A stretch of 64,000 nt of DNA, taken from assembly GCF_039673065.1 (NCBI RefSeq), contig NZ_JBDJKW010000001.1, positions 541,782-605,781 on the forward strand. Direction: 5' to 3'. Origin of the DNA: Allobosea sp039673065 (GTDB lineage: Bacteria; Pseudomonadota; Alphaproteobacteria; Rhizobiales; Beijerinckiaceae). Position numbers and translations under genes: made by a program. Numbering within the stretch: the stretch's first letter is position 1; the number at the start of each line of letters is the position of its first letter. The notes beneath the pieces were generated by a model. That model was not told the DNA's origin. It saw only the letters and a list, made by a program, of their open reading frames with translations, and searched no databases. Below are positions 1-10,287 of the stretch, piece after piece.

Positions 1-178
1 GGCCGCTGTAGATGAAGAAGGCGATGCCGAGCACGAGGCCGAGCGTGGAGAGCCAGAACAGGTGCCCGCTCCACGCCTCGACGCGGAAGGGATTGCGGCG
101 GCGGACGATGAGATAGCCGGCGAAGACGCAGAAGGGCAGGACGAAGAGGAGGATTTCCTCGATCAGCGTGCGGACCAT
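1..178 (-). CDS. DUF6111-like small membrane protein (3' end cut by window edge)
   Basis: About 59 residues of the N-terminal part are visible, from an ATG at 178. There is a hydrophobic helix at residues 6-22, a basic stretch IVRRRNPF, and a second hydrophobic helix beginning near residue 42. This layout matches the small DUF6111 membrane proteins of Hyphomicrobiales, a family of unknown function. It lies 23 bases downstream of the NUDIX gene on the same strand and is probably the third gene of the DUF1285-NUDIX-DUF6111 operon. The assignment is from memory of the family, and the C-terminus is outside the window. Confidence 0.6.
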   Translation of the reverse strand, partial: MVRTLIEEILLFVLPFCVFAGYLIVRRRNPFRVEAWSGHLFWLSTLGLVLGIAFFIYSG

Positions 179-201
179 CGACCTGCCAGTTCTGCGAAGG
201 A

Positions 202-864
202 TCAGCCGGCGAGACGCTCGTAGAGGTTGCGGATCATGCCGGCCGTTGCCCCCCAGATATAGCGGTCGCCATGCGGCATCGCATAGTAGCTGCGATAGCG
301 GCCTTTCCACTCACGCCCGTGGCGCTGATGGTTCGCCGGGTCGAGCAGGAAGGCGAGCGGCGTTTCGAAGGCCTCGTCGACCTCATGCGGGTTGAGCGTG
401 AGGTCGAGCGGCGGCTCGACCAGCCCGACCACCGGCGTGACGCGATAGCCGGTCCCGGTCAGATACGCGTCGAGATAGCCGACGGTGCGCACCCGCTCCG
501 GCGCGAGGCCGATCTCCTCCTGGGCCTCGCGCAGCGCCGCGACCAGCGGCGAGCCATCGACCGCGTCGATGCGGCCGCCGGGAAAGGCGATCTGTGCCGA
601 ATGCGCCCGCAGCGCCGCCGACCGCTGGGTCAGCAGCATGGTCGGCCCCTCCTTGCGCAGCACGATCGGCACCAGCACCGCCGCCTCGATCGCGCTCGCC
701 TCGTCGGGGATCTCCACCGGTCCTTCCTGCAGGTCGTGGTCGCCGCGCGGCCGCGCGATCAGGTCGCCCGGTGCCGGCGGCGCCTCGCGCAGATGGCCGG
801 CGAGGATGCGCGGAATGTCGGCGGCCGACCAGTCGCGGCCCGGCAGCAGGAGGCCGCGCGCCAT
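202..864 (-). CDS. NUDIX hydrolase, CoA pyrophosphatase-like
   Basis: A 220-residue protein with a NUDIX box at about residues 95-120 (FPGGRID, then REAQEEIGL), the metal-binding helix that cleaves nucleoside diphosphates linked to another moiety. The FPGGRID form and the overall length fit the YeaB/NudL group, which hydrolyses coenzyme A and its derivatives in the cytoplasm. Its ATG shares one base with the TGA of the upstream DUF1285 gene (TGATG), so the two are probably translationally coupled. CoA as substrate is a family inference. Confidence 0.85.
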   Translation of the reverse strand: MARGLLLPGRDWSAADIPRILAGHLREAPPAPGDLIARPRGDHDLQEGPVEIPDEASAIEAAVLVPIVLRKEGPTMLLTQRSAALRAHSAQIAFPGGRIDAVDGSPLVAALREAQEEIGLAPERVRTVGYLDAYLTGTGYRVTPVVGLVEPPLDLTLNPHEVDEAFETPLAFLLDPANHQRHGREWKGRYRSYYAMPHGDRYIWGATAGMIRNLYERLAG

Positions 865-1457
865 CAGGCCTCTCCGCCTTCACCGCCCAACTCGGCTGCC
901 GGTGCGACGATATGGAACAGGCCGCCGGCCGCAACGCCGAACTGCGCCTCGCCGTCGATGCCGCGCTCTTCGCCGAGCGCCAGCAGATCGTAAGTCAGCG
1001 CCCGCGTCACCCTGGCCCACAGCCCGCGCCGGACGTGAACGTAGGGCGTGACGCCGTCGCCACGCGACCGCTCGAAGCGCAGCGCATGCTCCGGCCCGAC
1101 CGTCACCAGATCGTCGACCTGGGTGCGGAACAGGATGCGGCGACCGTCGCCCTCGCCCTCGACCGCCATCTCGACCGCCTGGAACGGCGCATCCTCGACC
1201 GTGATCCCGACCTTCTCGACCGGCGTCACCAGGAAATAGCCGTCGCCCTCCCGCTTCAATACCGAAGAGAAGAGCTTGACCAGCGCCGGCCGGCCGATCG
1301 GCGTGCCGAGATAGAACCAGGTGCCGTCGCGGGTGATGCGCATGTCGAGATCGCCGCAGAAGGGCGGGTTCCAGCGTTCGACCGGCGGCAGGCCGCGCCG
1401 CTTCGCCCCGGCCAGCGAGCCGAGCAGCCTGTCCATCGCGGAAGCGCCGTCCGTCAT
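864..1457 (-). CDS. DUF1285 domain-containing protein
   Basis: A 197-residue cytoplasmic protein of unknown function recognised by the DUF1285 pattern: a PPVERWNPPFCGDLDM segment near the N-terminus, then YLGTPIGRPALVKLFSSVLK and FLVTPVEKVGITVED. The ATG at 1457 is chosen; a GTG at 1487 in the same frame would add ten residues, but AAAGGG lies upstream of the ATG. It is the first gene of a leftward operon with the NUDIX and DUF6111 genes and diverges from the moxR operon, an arrangement common in Hyphomicrobiales. Confidence 0.8.
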   Translation of the reverse strand: MTDGASAMDRLLGSLAGAKRRGLPPVERWNPPFCGDLDMRITRDGTWFYLGTPIGRPALVKLFSSVLKREGDGYFLVTPVEKVGITVEDAPFQAVEMAVEGEGDGRRILFRTQVDDLVTVGPEHALRFERSRGDGVTPYVHVRRGLWARVTRALTYDLLALGEERGIDGEAQFGVAAGGLFHIVAPAAELGGEGGEA

Positions 1458-1643
1458 CGTGAGAATGCCCTTTCCCCGGCGCGGCACGCCGGTTGCTTCG
1501 TGATCTCGCCTTGAACTCTACATAATCGTGAAGCGGAGTGTTGTGCAGCGCTTGCCCCTGCCTCTTGAGCGCGCGCATACCGGACGCCACAGTCGGACAC
1601 CCGACATCATCGCCTCGCGCAGGCGACCCCGAAGGAGATCGCC

Positions 1644-2669
<1,026 letters not shown>

Positions 2670-2696
2670 GGCGGCGCGCGGGATGAGGACACACTG

Positions 2697-3608
2697 ATGC
2701 TGCGAACGCGCGTCCTCGGCCCCGCCGAACGCCTGCCCTCGCGGCCGGTCGTCGAATCCTCGCTCGATCTCGCGGCACGCCTGCCCCGGCTGGTGCTGGA
2801 GGCGCGGCGCGTCTCGGCCAGCGTGCACGGCATCCATGGCCGCCGGCGCTCCGGACCCGGCGAGACCTTCTGGCAGTACCGGCCGCTGGTCACGGGCGAA
2901 TCCGCCGCGCGGATCGACTGGCGCCGCTCCGCCCGCGACGGCCATCTCTTCGTGCGCGAGCGCGAATGGGAGGCCTCGCACGCGATCTGGCTCTGGATCG
3001 ACCGCTCCGCCTCGATGGGCTTTTCCTCCTCGCTGGCCCAGGCGAGCAAGATCGACCGCGCGCTGGTCGCAGGGCTCTCGCTCGCCGAGACGCTGGTCGA
3101 GGGCGGCGAGCGCGTCGGGCATCTCGGCCTGACGCGGCCGGTCGCCTCCCGGCGGATCATCGAGCTCCTGGCCCAGGCGATCGCCGCGGACCGTGCCGGC
3201 GGCGAGGCCGACCTGCCGCCCGCCGCGCCGCTGCCGCGCCTCGCCGAGGCGATCCTGATAACCGACGGGTTGACGCCTGCCGATGGGCTCGCCCGGCGCA
3301 TCGCCGCCATGGCGAGCGCCGGCGCGCGCGGCCATGTCCTGCTCATCGCCGATCCGATCGAGGAAACCTTCCCCTTCTCCGGCCAGGCCGAGCTGTTCGA
3401 TCTCGAGGACGGGGTGTCGCTGCGCGTCGGCGACGCCGCCGCCTGGGGCGAGGATTACCGCAACCGCCTCGCCGCCCATCGCGAGACCATCCGCGCCGCC
3501 TGCCGCCAGCTCGGCTGGACGCTGACACTGCACCGGACCGACCGGCCGGCCAGCGAAGGCGTTCTGCGCGTCGCCAGCCTGATCACCGCGGCACGGGGGC
3601 ACGGATGA
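2697..3608 (+). CDS. DUF58 domain-containing protein
   Basis: A 303-residue protein with the DUF58 signature around residues 45-90 (RSGPGETFWQYRPL, then ARIDWRRSARDGHLFVRERE) followed by a degenerate vWA-like fold with a WIDRSASM segment resembling a MIDAS DxSxS loop. DUF58 proteins are regular partners of MoxR ATPases; the molecular role is not established. It starts 27 bases after moxR with GATGAGGAC as a plausible ribosome-binding site. Confidence 0.9.
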   Translation: MLRTRVLGPAERLPSRPVVESSLDLAARLPRLVLEARRVSASVHGIHGRRRSGPGETFWQYRPLVTGESAARIDWRRSARDGHLFVREREWEASHAIWLWIDRSASMGFSSSLAQASKIDRALVAGLSLAETLVEGGERVGHLGLTRPVASRRIIELLAQAIAADRAGGEADLPPAAPLPRLAEAILITDGLTPADGLARRIAAMASAGARGHVLLIADPIEETFPFSGQAELFDLEDGVSLRVGDAAAWGEDYRNRLAAHRETIRAACRQLGWTLTLHRTDRPASEGVLRVASLITAARGHG

Positions 3609-3634
3609 TGGTCGCGTTGTCCCATAGCAGCAGC

Positions 3635-3679
3635 GTCATGCCGGAACGTCGCGGAGCGAGGAACCCGGCTCCGACGACC
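3635..3679 (+). repeat. degenerate inverted-repeat element, copy 1
   Basis: A 45-base segment beginning GTCATGCCGGAACG and ending CCGACGACC in the spacer between the DUF58 and DUF4159 genes. It aligns with the reverse complement of 3719-3763 and with two segments in the next operon spacer. The shape (GTCATGCCGG ... ACCCGG ... GACC) resembles short palindromic intergenic repeats of Rhizobiales, but no named family was verified. Confidence 0.55.
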
Positions 3680-3718
3680 GGGCACGATGCGCCCGGCCCG
3701 GCCATGCCGCGCTCGCCC

Positions 3719-3763
3719 GGTCATGCGGTCCGGGCTCGCCGCTGCGGCCTGCGCCGGAACGAC
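3719..3763 (-). repeat. degenerate inverted-repeat element, copy 2
   Basis: A 45-base segment which, read on the minus strand, begins GTCGTTCCGGCGC and ends CGCATGACC. It matches copy 1 in inverted orientation at roughly two thirds of positions, so the transcript of this spacer could fold into a long imperfect hairpin between the DUF58 and DUF4159 genes. Confidence 0.5.
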
Positions 3764-3783
3764 GCCGGAGCGGGGACCGCATC

Positions 3784-6606
3784 ATGCTGAGCGCCCTGCC
3801 CTTCGCCTTTTCCGCGCCGCTCGCCCTGGCCGCGCTGGCCTTGCTGCCGGCGCTCTGGCTGATCCTGCGCGTCACGCCGCCCCGGCCGCGGCGGATCGAC
3901 TTCCCGCCGCTGAAGATCATGCTCGACCTGATCCCGAAGCGGGAAACGCCGTCGAAGACGCCCTGGTGGCTGCTGGCTCTGCGCATGGCGATCGCCGCCC
4001 TGGCGATCCTCGCCGTCGCCGGCCCCGTCCTCAACGCCCCGCGCGAGGGCGCGGCGCTGCGCGGCCCGCTGCTGCTGCTCGTCGACAACGGCTTCGGAGC
4101 CGCCACCGACTGGCCCCAGCGCATCGCCATCGCCGAGAGCCGCATCGCCGCCGCCGCGCGCGAGGGCCGGCCGGTCGCGCTGGTCGGCCTGGTCGAGCCG
4201 CCGGCCGAGATCGCGCTCGCCCAGCCGCGCGCCGCGCTCGAGCGGCTGGGCGCCTTCGCCCTGCAGCCGCATGCGCCGGACCGCGCCGCGCATCTCGCCC
4301 GGCTCGAGGCCTTCTGGCGGGCGCAGCCCCAGGCCGAGACGGTCTGGATCGCCGACGGGCTGGGCTTCGGCGGCGACGCCGATCTGCTCGCCCGCCTGCG
4401 GCAGGAGGCCGATGCCGGCCGCCTCGCCATCCACACCGCTCTCGCCGACCAGCTGATGCTCGCCGCGCCGGAGAACCTCGCCGGCGCGCTCAGCGTGCGC
4501 GTCTTGCGGCCGGCCGGCACAGGTGTGACGGACGGCCAGGTCCGCGCGCTCGACCTCAAGGGCCTGCCGCTGGGCGAGGCCGCCTTCGCCTTCGCCCCCG
4601 GCGAGACCGAGACCAGCGCGCGCCTCACCCTGCCGATCGAGGTGCGCAACGCCGTCTCGCGCCTCGACGTCACCGGCGAGCGCAGTGCGGGCGCCGTCGC
4701 CCTGCTCGACGACCGCGCCAAGCGCCGCCGCGTCGGCATCGTCTCCGGCGCCACGGCCGACACCGCCCAGCCGCTGCTCTCGCCAACCTACTATCTGTCG
4801 CGGGCCCTGGCGCCCTTCGCCGAGATTCGCGAGCCGCGCCCGGGCTCGACCGACCCGGTCGGCGAATTGCTGGCGCAGAACCTGTCGGTGCTGGTGCTGG
4901 CCGATATCGGCGCGCTCGACCGCGAGACGGCCGAGACCATCGAGGCCTTCATCGAGCGCGGCGGCGTGCTGCTGCGCTTCGCCGGTCCGCGCCTCGCCGC
5001 GGCGGCCGACGAGCTGACCCCGGTCCGGCTGCGCCGCGGCGGCCGCACGCTCGGCGGCGGCCTCTCCTGGGAGCAGCCGCGCAAGCTTGCCACCTTCAGC
5101 CGCGAGAGCCCGTTCCACGGCGCGGAGATCGGCGAGGACATCCGCGTCAACCGCCAGATCCTGGCCGAGCCGGAGCCCGATCTCGCCCGCAAGACCTGGG
5201 CGGCGCTGGAGGACGGCACCCCCGTCGTCACCGGCGAGCGGCGCGGCAACGGCGTGCTTGCCATGGTCCACGTCACCGCCGACACCACCTGGTCGAACCT
5301 GCCGCTCTCCGGCCTCTTCGTCGAGATGCTGCGCCGGGTGGTCGCGCTCTCGGGCACCGAGGCGGCCGAGGCGCAGGACGGCGACGCCCGCGCCGAGACG
5401 CTCTCGCCCGCCCGCGTGCTCGACGGCCACGGCGTGTTCCGCGCCCCGCCGCCGACCGCCCAGCCGGTGCGACGCGACCATACCGGCCGCGCCACCCTCG
5501 CCCACCCGCCCGGGCTCTACGGCCCGACCGACGGATCGCTCGCCGTGAACGCCCTCGCCCCCGACGACAGGCCCGTCGCCATCGACCTCGCGGCGCTCGG
5601 CGCCCCGCTGCTGCCGGTCGACCAGCCGGTGGCAAAGGACCTGCGCCCGCTGCTGCTGGTGCTCGCCCTCGTGCTGCTGGTGATCGATACGCTGGCCACG
5701 CTCTGGCTCGGCGGCCGCCTCGGCCGGCTGCGCCCGCGCCGGGCCGCGTCGGCGGCGATCCTGCTGGTGGCGCTCGGCCTCATCGCCCTGACGGGCGCTA
5801 TCCCACAGGCCTTTGCGCAACCGGTTCCGGCCGCGCCCGAGGACACCCGCCCGCCGATCCCGCGCGAGCTGGTCGCGGCCGGCTCCGCGACGCGGCTGGC
5901 CTATGTCGTCACCGGCGACGCGTCCGTCGACGAGATGTCGCGGGCCGGGCTCGACGGGCTCAACCTCGTGCTCGGCGCGCGCACCGCGCTGGTGCCGGGC
6001 GCGCCGATGGGCGTCGACGCCGCGCGCGACGAACTGGCCTTCTACCCGATCCTCTACTGGCCCGTGGTCGCCGGCCGCCCCCTGCCCTCGGCCGAGACGC
6101 TGCGCAAGCTCGACGCCTATATGAAGGGCGGCGGGTTGGTGATCTTCGACACGCGCGACGCGATGAGCATCCGCCCAAGCGGCGCGACCACGCCCGAGGG
6201 CGAGCAGCTGCGCCGCATGCTGCGCACGCTCGACGTGCCGGAGCTGGAGCCGGTGCCGCGCGACCATGTGCTGACCAAGACCTTCTACATCCTCGACAGC
6301 TTCGTCGGCCGCTACGACAGCGGCACGACCTGGGTCGAGATGCTGCCGCCGGCGGGCGAGGACGGCCGCCGCCCGGCCCGCGCCGGCGACAGCGTCTCGC
6401 CGATCGTGATCACCTCGAACGACCTCGCCTCGGCCTGGGCCGTCGGCCGCCGCGGCGAACCGCTGGTGGCGATGTCCGGCAGCGATCCGCGCCAGCGCGA
6501 AATGGCGCTGCGCGCCGGGGTCAACCTCGTGATGTACGCCCTCACCGGTAACTACAAGGCGGACCAGGTCCATGTTCCGGCCCTGCTCGAAAGGCTCGGC
6601 CAATGA
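3784..6606 (+). CDS. BatA-like N-terminal / DUF4159 C-terminal membrane protein
   Basis: A 940-residue protein. The N-terminus (about residues 1-80) has two membrane helices around a PPRPRRIDFPPLK motif typical of the aerotolerance regulator (BatA) N-terminal domain. A long central vWA-like and GATase-like region follows, then two more membrane helices near residues 620-680. The C-terminal 250 residues form the DUF4159 domain (YPILYWPVVAGRPLPS, then GGGLVIFDTRDA). It is the third gene of the MoxR operon, separated from DUF58 by a 175-base repeat-bearing spacer. Function is unknown; a role in envelope stability or maturation of a surface complex is inferred from MoxR partners in general. Confidence 0.85.
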   Translation: MLSALPFAFSAPLALAALALLPALWLILRVTPPRPRRIDFPPLKIMLDLIPKRETPSKTPWWLLALRMAIAALAILAVAGPVLNAPREGAALRGPLLLLVDNGFGAATDWPQRIAIAESRIAAAAREGRPVALVGLVEPPAEIALAQPRAALERLGAFALQPHAPDRAAHLARLEAFWRAQPQAETVWIADGLGFGGDADLLARLRQEADAGRLAIHTALADQLMLAAPENLAGALSVRVLRPAGTGVTDGQVRALDLKGLPLGEAAFAFAPGETETSARLTLPIEVRNAVSRLDVTGERSAGAVALLDDRAKRRRVGIVSGATADTAQPLLSPTYYLSRALAPFAEIREPRPGSTDPVGELLAQNLSVLVLADIGALDRETAETIEAFIERGGVLLRFAGPRLAAAADELTPVRLRRGGRTLGGGLSWEQPRKLATFSRESPFHGAEIGEDIRVNRQILAEPEPDLARKTWAALEDGTPVVTGERRGNGVLAMVHVTADTTWSNLPLSGLFVEMLRRVVALSGTEAAEAQDGDARAETLSPARVLDGHGVFRAPPPTAQPVRRDHTGRATLAHPPGLYGPTDGSLAVNALAPDDRPVAIDLAALGAPLLPVDQPVAKDLRPLLLVLALVLLVIDTLATLWLGGRLGRLRPRRAASAAILLVALGLIALTGAIPQAFAQPVPAAPEDTRPPIPRELVAAGSATRLAYVVTGDASVDEMSRAGLDGLNLVLGARTALVPGAPMGVDAARDELAFYPILYWPVVAGRPLPSAETLRKLDAYMKGGGLVIFDTRDAMSIRPSGATTPEGEQLRRMLRTLDVPELEPVPRDHVLTKTFYILDSFVGRYDSGTTWVEMLPPAGEDGRRPARAGDSVSPIVITSNDLASAWAVGRRGEPLVAMSGSDPRQREMALRAGVNLVMYALTGNYKADQVHVPALLERLGQ

Positions 6607-6621
6607 GGAGGCTCCATCGCC

Positions 6622-6672
6622 ATCATTGCGGAGCGACGCCAAGCGGCGCGACCCGACCGCGAGCCCATGACG
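6622..6672 (+). repeat. degenerate inverted-repeat element, copy 3
   Basis: This segment begins ATCATTGCGGAGCGACG and ends near GAGCCCATGACG. It resembles copy 1 in the previous spacer in the same orientation, with a few inserted bases. The boundaries are approximate. Confidence 0.4.
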
Positions 6673-6722
6673 GCACGGTAGAACCATGCGGCCGGCGCAG
6701 CATCCTCGCCATGCGACTGCGT

Positions 6723-6767
6723 GGTCATGGTTTCCAGGCTCGGCCCTGCGGGCCGTCCCGGCATGAC
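6723..6767 (-). repeat. degenerate inverted-repeat element, copy 4
   Basis: Read on the minus strand it runs from GTCATGCCGGGACGG to CCATGACC, the cleanest version of the element in this window. It faces copy 3 in inverted orientation, giving this spacer the same two-copy layout as 3635-3763. Confidence 0.55.
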
Positions 6768-6799
6768 AGCGGGAACGCCGTTCACAGGATGACGATCTG

Positions 6800-8887
6800 A
6801 TGTGGAGCCTGACCTTCGCCCCGCTCGTCCCGGTCGCGCTGCTGGCGGGGCTAGCCCTGCTCGCGGCGGTGGCCGCCGGCGTCGCGCTGGTGCTCGCCGG
6901 CCGGGCCGCGATCCTGCGTGCGCTAGCGCTCGCGGTGCTGACGCTTGCCCTGGCCGATCCCTCGCTGGTCTTCGAGGAGCGCGAGCCGGTCAAGGACGTG
7001 GTCGCCGTTGTGGTCGACCGCTCGGGCTCGAACCGCCTCGCCGACCGCGCCACGCAGACGGAAGCCGCGCGCGAGCAGGTCGAGAACCAGCTGCGCGGTA
7101 TCGGCGCGGTCGATACCCGCGTGATCGAGGTCACCGACCAGCAGGGCGCCGGCGACGGAACCCGCCTGTTCGAGGCGCTCTCCGCCGGCCTCGCCGACGT
7201 CCCCTCCGAGCGGGTGGCGGGCGCCATCGTGATCAGCGACGGCCTCGCCCATGACGCACCGGCCAATGCCGAGGCGCTCGGCCTGCGCGCGCCGCTTCAG
7301 GTGCTGACCACCGGCCGCGAGGCCGAGATCGACCGCCGCATCGTGCTGGTGGATTCGCCGCGCTTCGGCATCGTCGGCAAGGAGCAGACCATCCGCCTGC
7401 GCGTCGAGGAGAAGGGCGGGCCGGGCCGCGCCGCGCTGACGGTGCGCCGCGACGGCGAGGTCATCGCGCGGCGCGACGTCGTCGCCGGCCAGACCGTGCA
7501 GTTGCCGGTGCGGATCGACCGCGGCGGCCCGAACGTCATCGAGATCGAGGCCGCCCCGCTGGAGAACGAGCTGACCCTCGCCAACAACCGCGCGGTCATC
7601 ACGATCGAGGGGGTCAGGGACAAGCTGCGCGTGCTCCTGGTCTCGGGCGAGCCGCATCCGGGCGAGCGCACCTGGCGCAACCTGCTGAAGTCGGACGCCA
7701 ATGTCGATCTCGTCCACTTCACCATCCTGCGCCCGCCGGAGAAGCAGGACGGCACGCCGATCAACGAGCTCTCGCTGATCGCCTTCCCGACGCGCGAGCT
7801 GTTCCAGGTCAAGATCAAGGATTTCGACCTGATCGTCTTCGACCGCTACGCCAACCAGTCGATCCTGCCGCTGGTCTATTTCGACAACATCGTCCGCTAT
7901 GTCCGCGAAGGCGGCGCGCTGCTCGTCGCCGCCGGCCCGGAATATGCCGGCGCCCAGTCGCTGGCGCGCACCTCGCTCGGCCAGATCATGCCGGCCCAGC
8001 CGGACGGCAACGTCGTCGACGAGGCCTATCGCGCCCGCGTCAGCGAACTGGGCCGGCGCCACCCGGTGACGCGCGACCTGCCGGGCGCCGAGGTCGAGCC
8101 GCCACGCTGGGGCGAGTGGCTGCGCCTCGTCGGCGCGCGCGCTCGCGCCGGCCAGCAGGTGATGACCGGCCCCGACGACCGGCCGCTGCTGATGCTGGCC
8201 CGCGAGCAGAAGGGCCGCGTCGCGCTCTTCCTTTCCGACCATGCCTGGCTCTGGGCCCGCGGATTCCGCGATGGCGGGCCCTATCTCGACCTGCTGCGCC
8301 GCCTCGGCCACTGGCTGATGAAGGAGCCCGATCTGGAGGAGGAGGCGCTGCGCGCCGCCGCGCGCGGCCGGATGCTGGAGATCGAGCGCCAGACGCTGGG
8401 CGACGCCCCCGCGCCGGCGACCGTCACCGCCCCCGACGGCACGACGCGCTCGGTGCCCTTCGAGGCCGGCCGGCCGGGCCTGTTCACGGCGCGCGTCGAG
8501 ACCGGCGCATTCGGCCTCCACCGCATCAACGCCGACAACCTCGTCGCCTTCGCCAGCATCGGGCCGGAGAATCCGCGCGAATACATCGAGGTGGTCAGCG
8601 ACCCGACGCGGCTGGCGGCCCTGGCCGAGGAAACCGGCGGCTCGTCGCGCCGCATCGGCCGCGACGGCAGCTCGACCGTCGACATCCCGCGCATCGTGCC
8701 GATCCGCTCTGGCAGCCGCTTCGCCGGCACCGACTGGATCGGCATCCGCATCAGCGATTCCGGCATCGTGCGCGGCGTCTCGATCTCTCCGGTCTTCGTC
8801 GGACTGATCGGGCTCGCCATCCTGTTCGGTGCGCTGGTCGCCGGCTGGCTCGGCGAAAGCGGCCGCCGCGTCCGGCGCGGCGGCTGA
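6800..8887 (+). CDS. large membrane-anchored vWA/GATase-like protein of the MoxR operon
   Basis: A 695-residue protein with two or three N-terminal hydrophobic segments (residues 8-50) and one C-terminal membrane helix (about 655-680), so most of it is probably periplasmic. The first soluble part has a vWA-like start (VVAVVVDRSGSN, partial MIDAS). The middle (about 340-400) resembles a class I glutamine amidotransferase fold (FDLIVFDRYANQ, VREGGALLVAAGPEYAG) without an obvious catalytic Cys. It ends the MoxR operon. The family is usually left as hypothetical, and its role is not known. Confidence 0.75.
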   Translation: MWSLTFAPLVPVALLAGLALLAAVAAGVALVLAGRAAILRALALAVLTLALADPSLVFEEREPVKDVVAVVVDRSGSNRLADRATQTEAAREQVENQLRGIGAVDTRVIEVTDQQGAGDGTRLFEALSAGLADVPSERVAGAIVISDGLAHDAPANAEALGLRAPLQVLTTGREAEIDRRIVLVDSPRFGIVGKEQTIRLRVEEKGGPGRAALTVRRDGEVIARRDVVAGQTVQLPVRIDRGGPNVIEIEAAPLENELTLANNRAVITIEGVRDKLRVLLVSGEPHPGERTWRNLLKSDANVDLVHFTILRPPEKQDGTPINELSLIAFPTRELFQVKIKDFDLIVFDRYANQSILPLVYFDNIVRYVREGGALLVAAGPEYAGAQSLARTSLGQIMPAQPDGNVVDEAYRARVSELGRRHPVTRDLPGAEVEPPRWGEWLRLVGARARAGQQVMTGPDDRPLLMLAREQKGRVALFLSDHAWLWARGFRDGGPYLDLLRRLGHWLMKEPDLEEEALRAAARGRMLEIERQTLGDAPAPATVTAPDGTTRSVPFEAGRPGLFTARVETGAFGLHRINADNLVAFASIGPENPREYIEVVSDPTRLAALAEETGGSSRRIGRDGSSTVDIPRIVPIRSGSRFAGTDWIGIRISDSGIVRGVSISPVFVGLIGLAILFGALVAGWLGESGRRVRRGG

Positions 8888-8898
8888 GCGGAACGCGC

Positions 8899-9399
8899 TT
8901 AGCGGAGCGCCGCGACGGCGCCCCGGCGCTCCGCCATCACGCCCTCGCGCAGCTCCAGCGCGAGGAAGCGGGCCGGATCGGCCGGGCCGGGAAGCACCAG
9001 CTGGCCGGGCGGAATGCGCTTGAAACCGAAGCGGGCGTAATAGGGTTCATCGCCGACCAGCAGGATCAGTTCGTGCCCGCCGGCGCGCGCCGCCTCGATC
9101 GCCGTGTTCATCAGCGCTGCCCCGATGCCGCGCCCCTCGAAGGCCGGATCGACCGTCAGCGGCCCGAGCACGAGCGCCGGGCCGCCGCCCGCCGCCACCG
9201 GCGTCACCCGCACGGAGCCGACCAGGAAGGTCCCGACATGGCTGGCGAAGGAGAGCGCGGGTGCGGGCGGCTGGCCCTCGCGCAGCCGGAAGGCGGTGCG
9301 CGCATAGCGCCCCGGCCCGAAGGCGCGCTCGTGCAGGCGCTCGATCGCGGCGGCGTCACCCGGATGCTCGGGGCGGATGGTCAGAGGAAGCGAGGTCAT
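8899..9399 (-). CDS. GNAT family N-acetyltransferase (YhbS-like)
   Basis: A 166-residue acetyltransferase with the GNAT acetyl-CoA loop at about residues 86-100 (DPAFEGRGIGAALM) and the later GDEPYYARFGFKR strand typical of the YhbS group. It would transfer an acetyl group from acetyl-CoA to an unknown amine. It is convergent with the MoxR operon, with only 11 bases between the stops, and faces no obvious partner. Confidence 0.88.
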   Translation of the reverse strand: MTSLPLTIRPEHPGDAAAIERLHERAFGPGRYARTAFRLREGQPPAPALSFASHVGTFLVGSVRVTPVAAGGGPALVLGPLTVDPAFEGRGIGAALMNTAIEAARAGGHELILLVGDEPYYARFGFKRIPPGQLVLPGPADPARFLALELREGVMAERRGAVAALR

Positions 9400-9450
9400 G
9401 GTCGAGGCGCGGCATGACCGAAATCCGCGCCCTTGGCAATCGCCCCGCGG

Positions 9451-10287
9451 TCAGACCGGCCGCGCCCAGAGATCGTGATGGCCGACGAAGCCGGTCGCGC
9501 CCTGCCGCGCCGCGGCCCAGGCGGCGATGGTCGCCTCGTCGACCTGCCCGGTCTCGCGCACCGCGGCCGCGATGCCAGCGACCAGCGCCGCGCGGAATTC
9601 CGGGCGGCTATCGTCGATCCGCCACAGGCTCTCGCCGGCCGTCACCGCGAAGCCGGTCTTGCGGAAGGCCTGCGCCAGAAGCTCGACGGCATCGGGTCCC
9701 GCCGCCGGGCCAAAACCCTTGTCGCCGCGCTGGTGGTGGTTGAAGGCGGCGAGCATGCGCTTGTCGGCCGGGTGCGGCGTCTCCCAGCTCTCGCGGCCGT
9801 CGAAGGTCAGCACCGTGTAGAGCGGCAGGCGCAGGCTCGCCAGGGCCGCGGCGAAGCGGGCGATCCAGCGCTCTGAGGTCAGGTCGAACAGGGCAGCGGC
9901 GGTGACGAGGTCGGGGCGCCAGCCCAGCACCCATTCGAGATCCTTGTCGAGATCGGCCTGGCGGACATCGACCGTCAGCGTCTTGCCCTCCTTGCGCAGC
10001 ACCAGCTCCTCGCCGAGGCGTTGGCTGTCGTCGGCCCATTGCGCCAGCGTCGCGAGCGCCGCCTCGAGCAGCGCCTTGTCGCGGTCGACCAGCGTCCAGT
10101 GCTGCCGGTCGGGCAGCGCCGCATAGCTGCCGCGCAGATTGGAGCCGGCGCCGCTGCCGAGATCGACGATGCTGAGCGAGCTGCGGCCGGCGAAGGCCGC
10201 CCCCACCGCCGCCAGCACGGCGGGATTGCGGGCGGCATGGTCGGCCGGTTCGCGCAAAGCGAGCCATTCGGCGGAAAATCCGGTCAT
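9451..10287 (-). CDS. class I SAM-dependent methyltransferase (pterin-like cluster)
   Basis: A 278-residue Rossmann methyltransferase with motif I VDLGSGAGSNLRG near residue 37. The ATG at 10287 is chosen because it overlaps the stop of the glycosyltransferase by four bases (ATGA). A much longer open frame upstream has no support. It is the last gene of a leftward group with a GT4 glycosyltransferase, a PTPS-like protein and an MDR dehydrogenase. That context suggests it methylates the small molecule made by this pathway, but the substrate is unknown. Confidence 0.85.
   Translation of the reverse strand: MTGFSAEWLALREPADHAARNPAVLAAVGAAFAGRSSLSIVDLGSGAGSNLRGSYAALPDRQHWTLVDRDKALLEAALATLAQWADDSQRLGEELVLRKEGKTLTVDVRQADLDKDLEWVLGWRPDLVTAAALFDLTSERWIARFAAALASLRLPLYTVLTFDGRESWETPHPADKRMLAAFNHHQRGDKGFGPAAGPDAVELLAQAFRKTGFAVTAGESLWRIDDSRPEFRAALVAGIAAAVRETGQVDEATIAAWAAARQGATGFVGHHDLWARPV

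Noticed and set aside
3721..7266. 1181-residue open frame on the minus strand across the DUF4159 gene
   Set aside because: It is an antisense shadow of high-GC coding sequence. It has Arg/Gly-rich content with no motifs, and both plus-strand genes here are clear.
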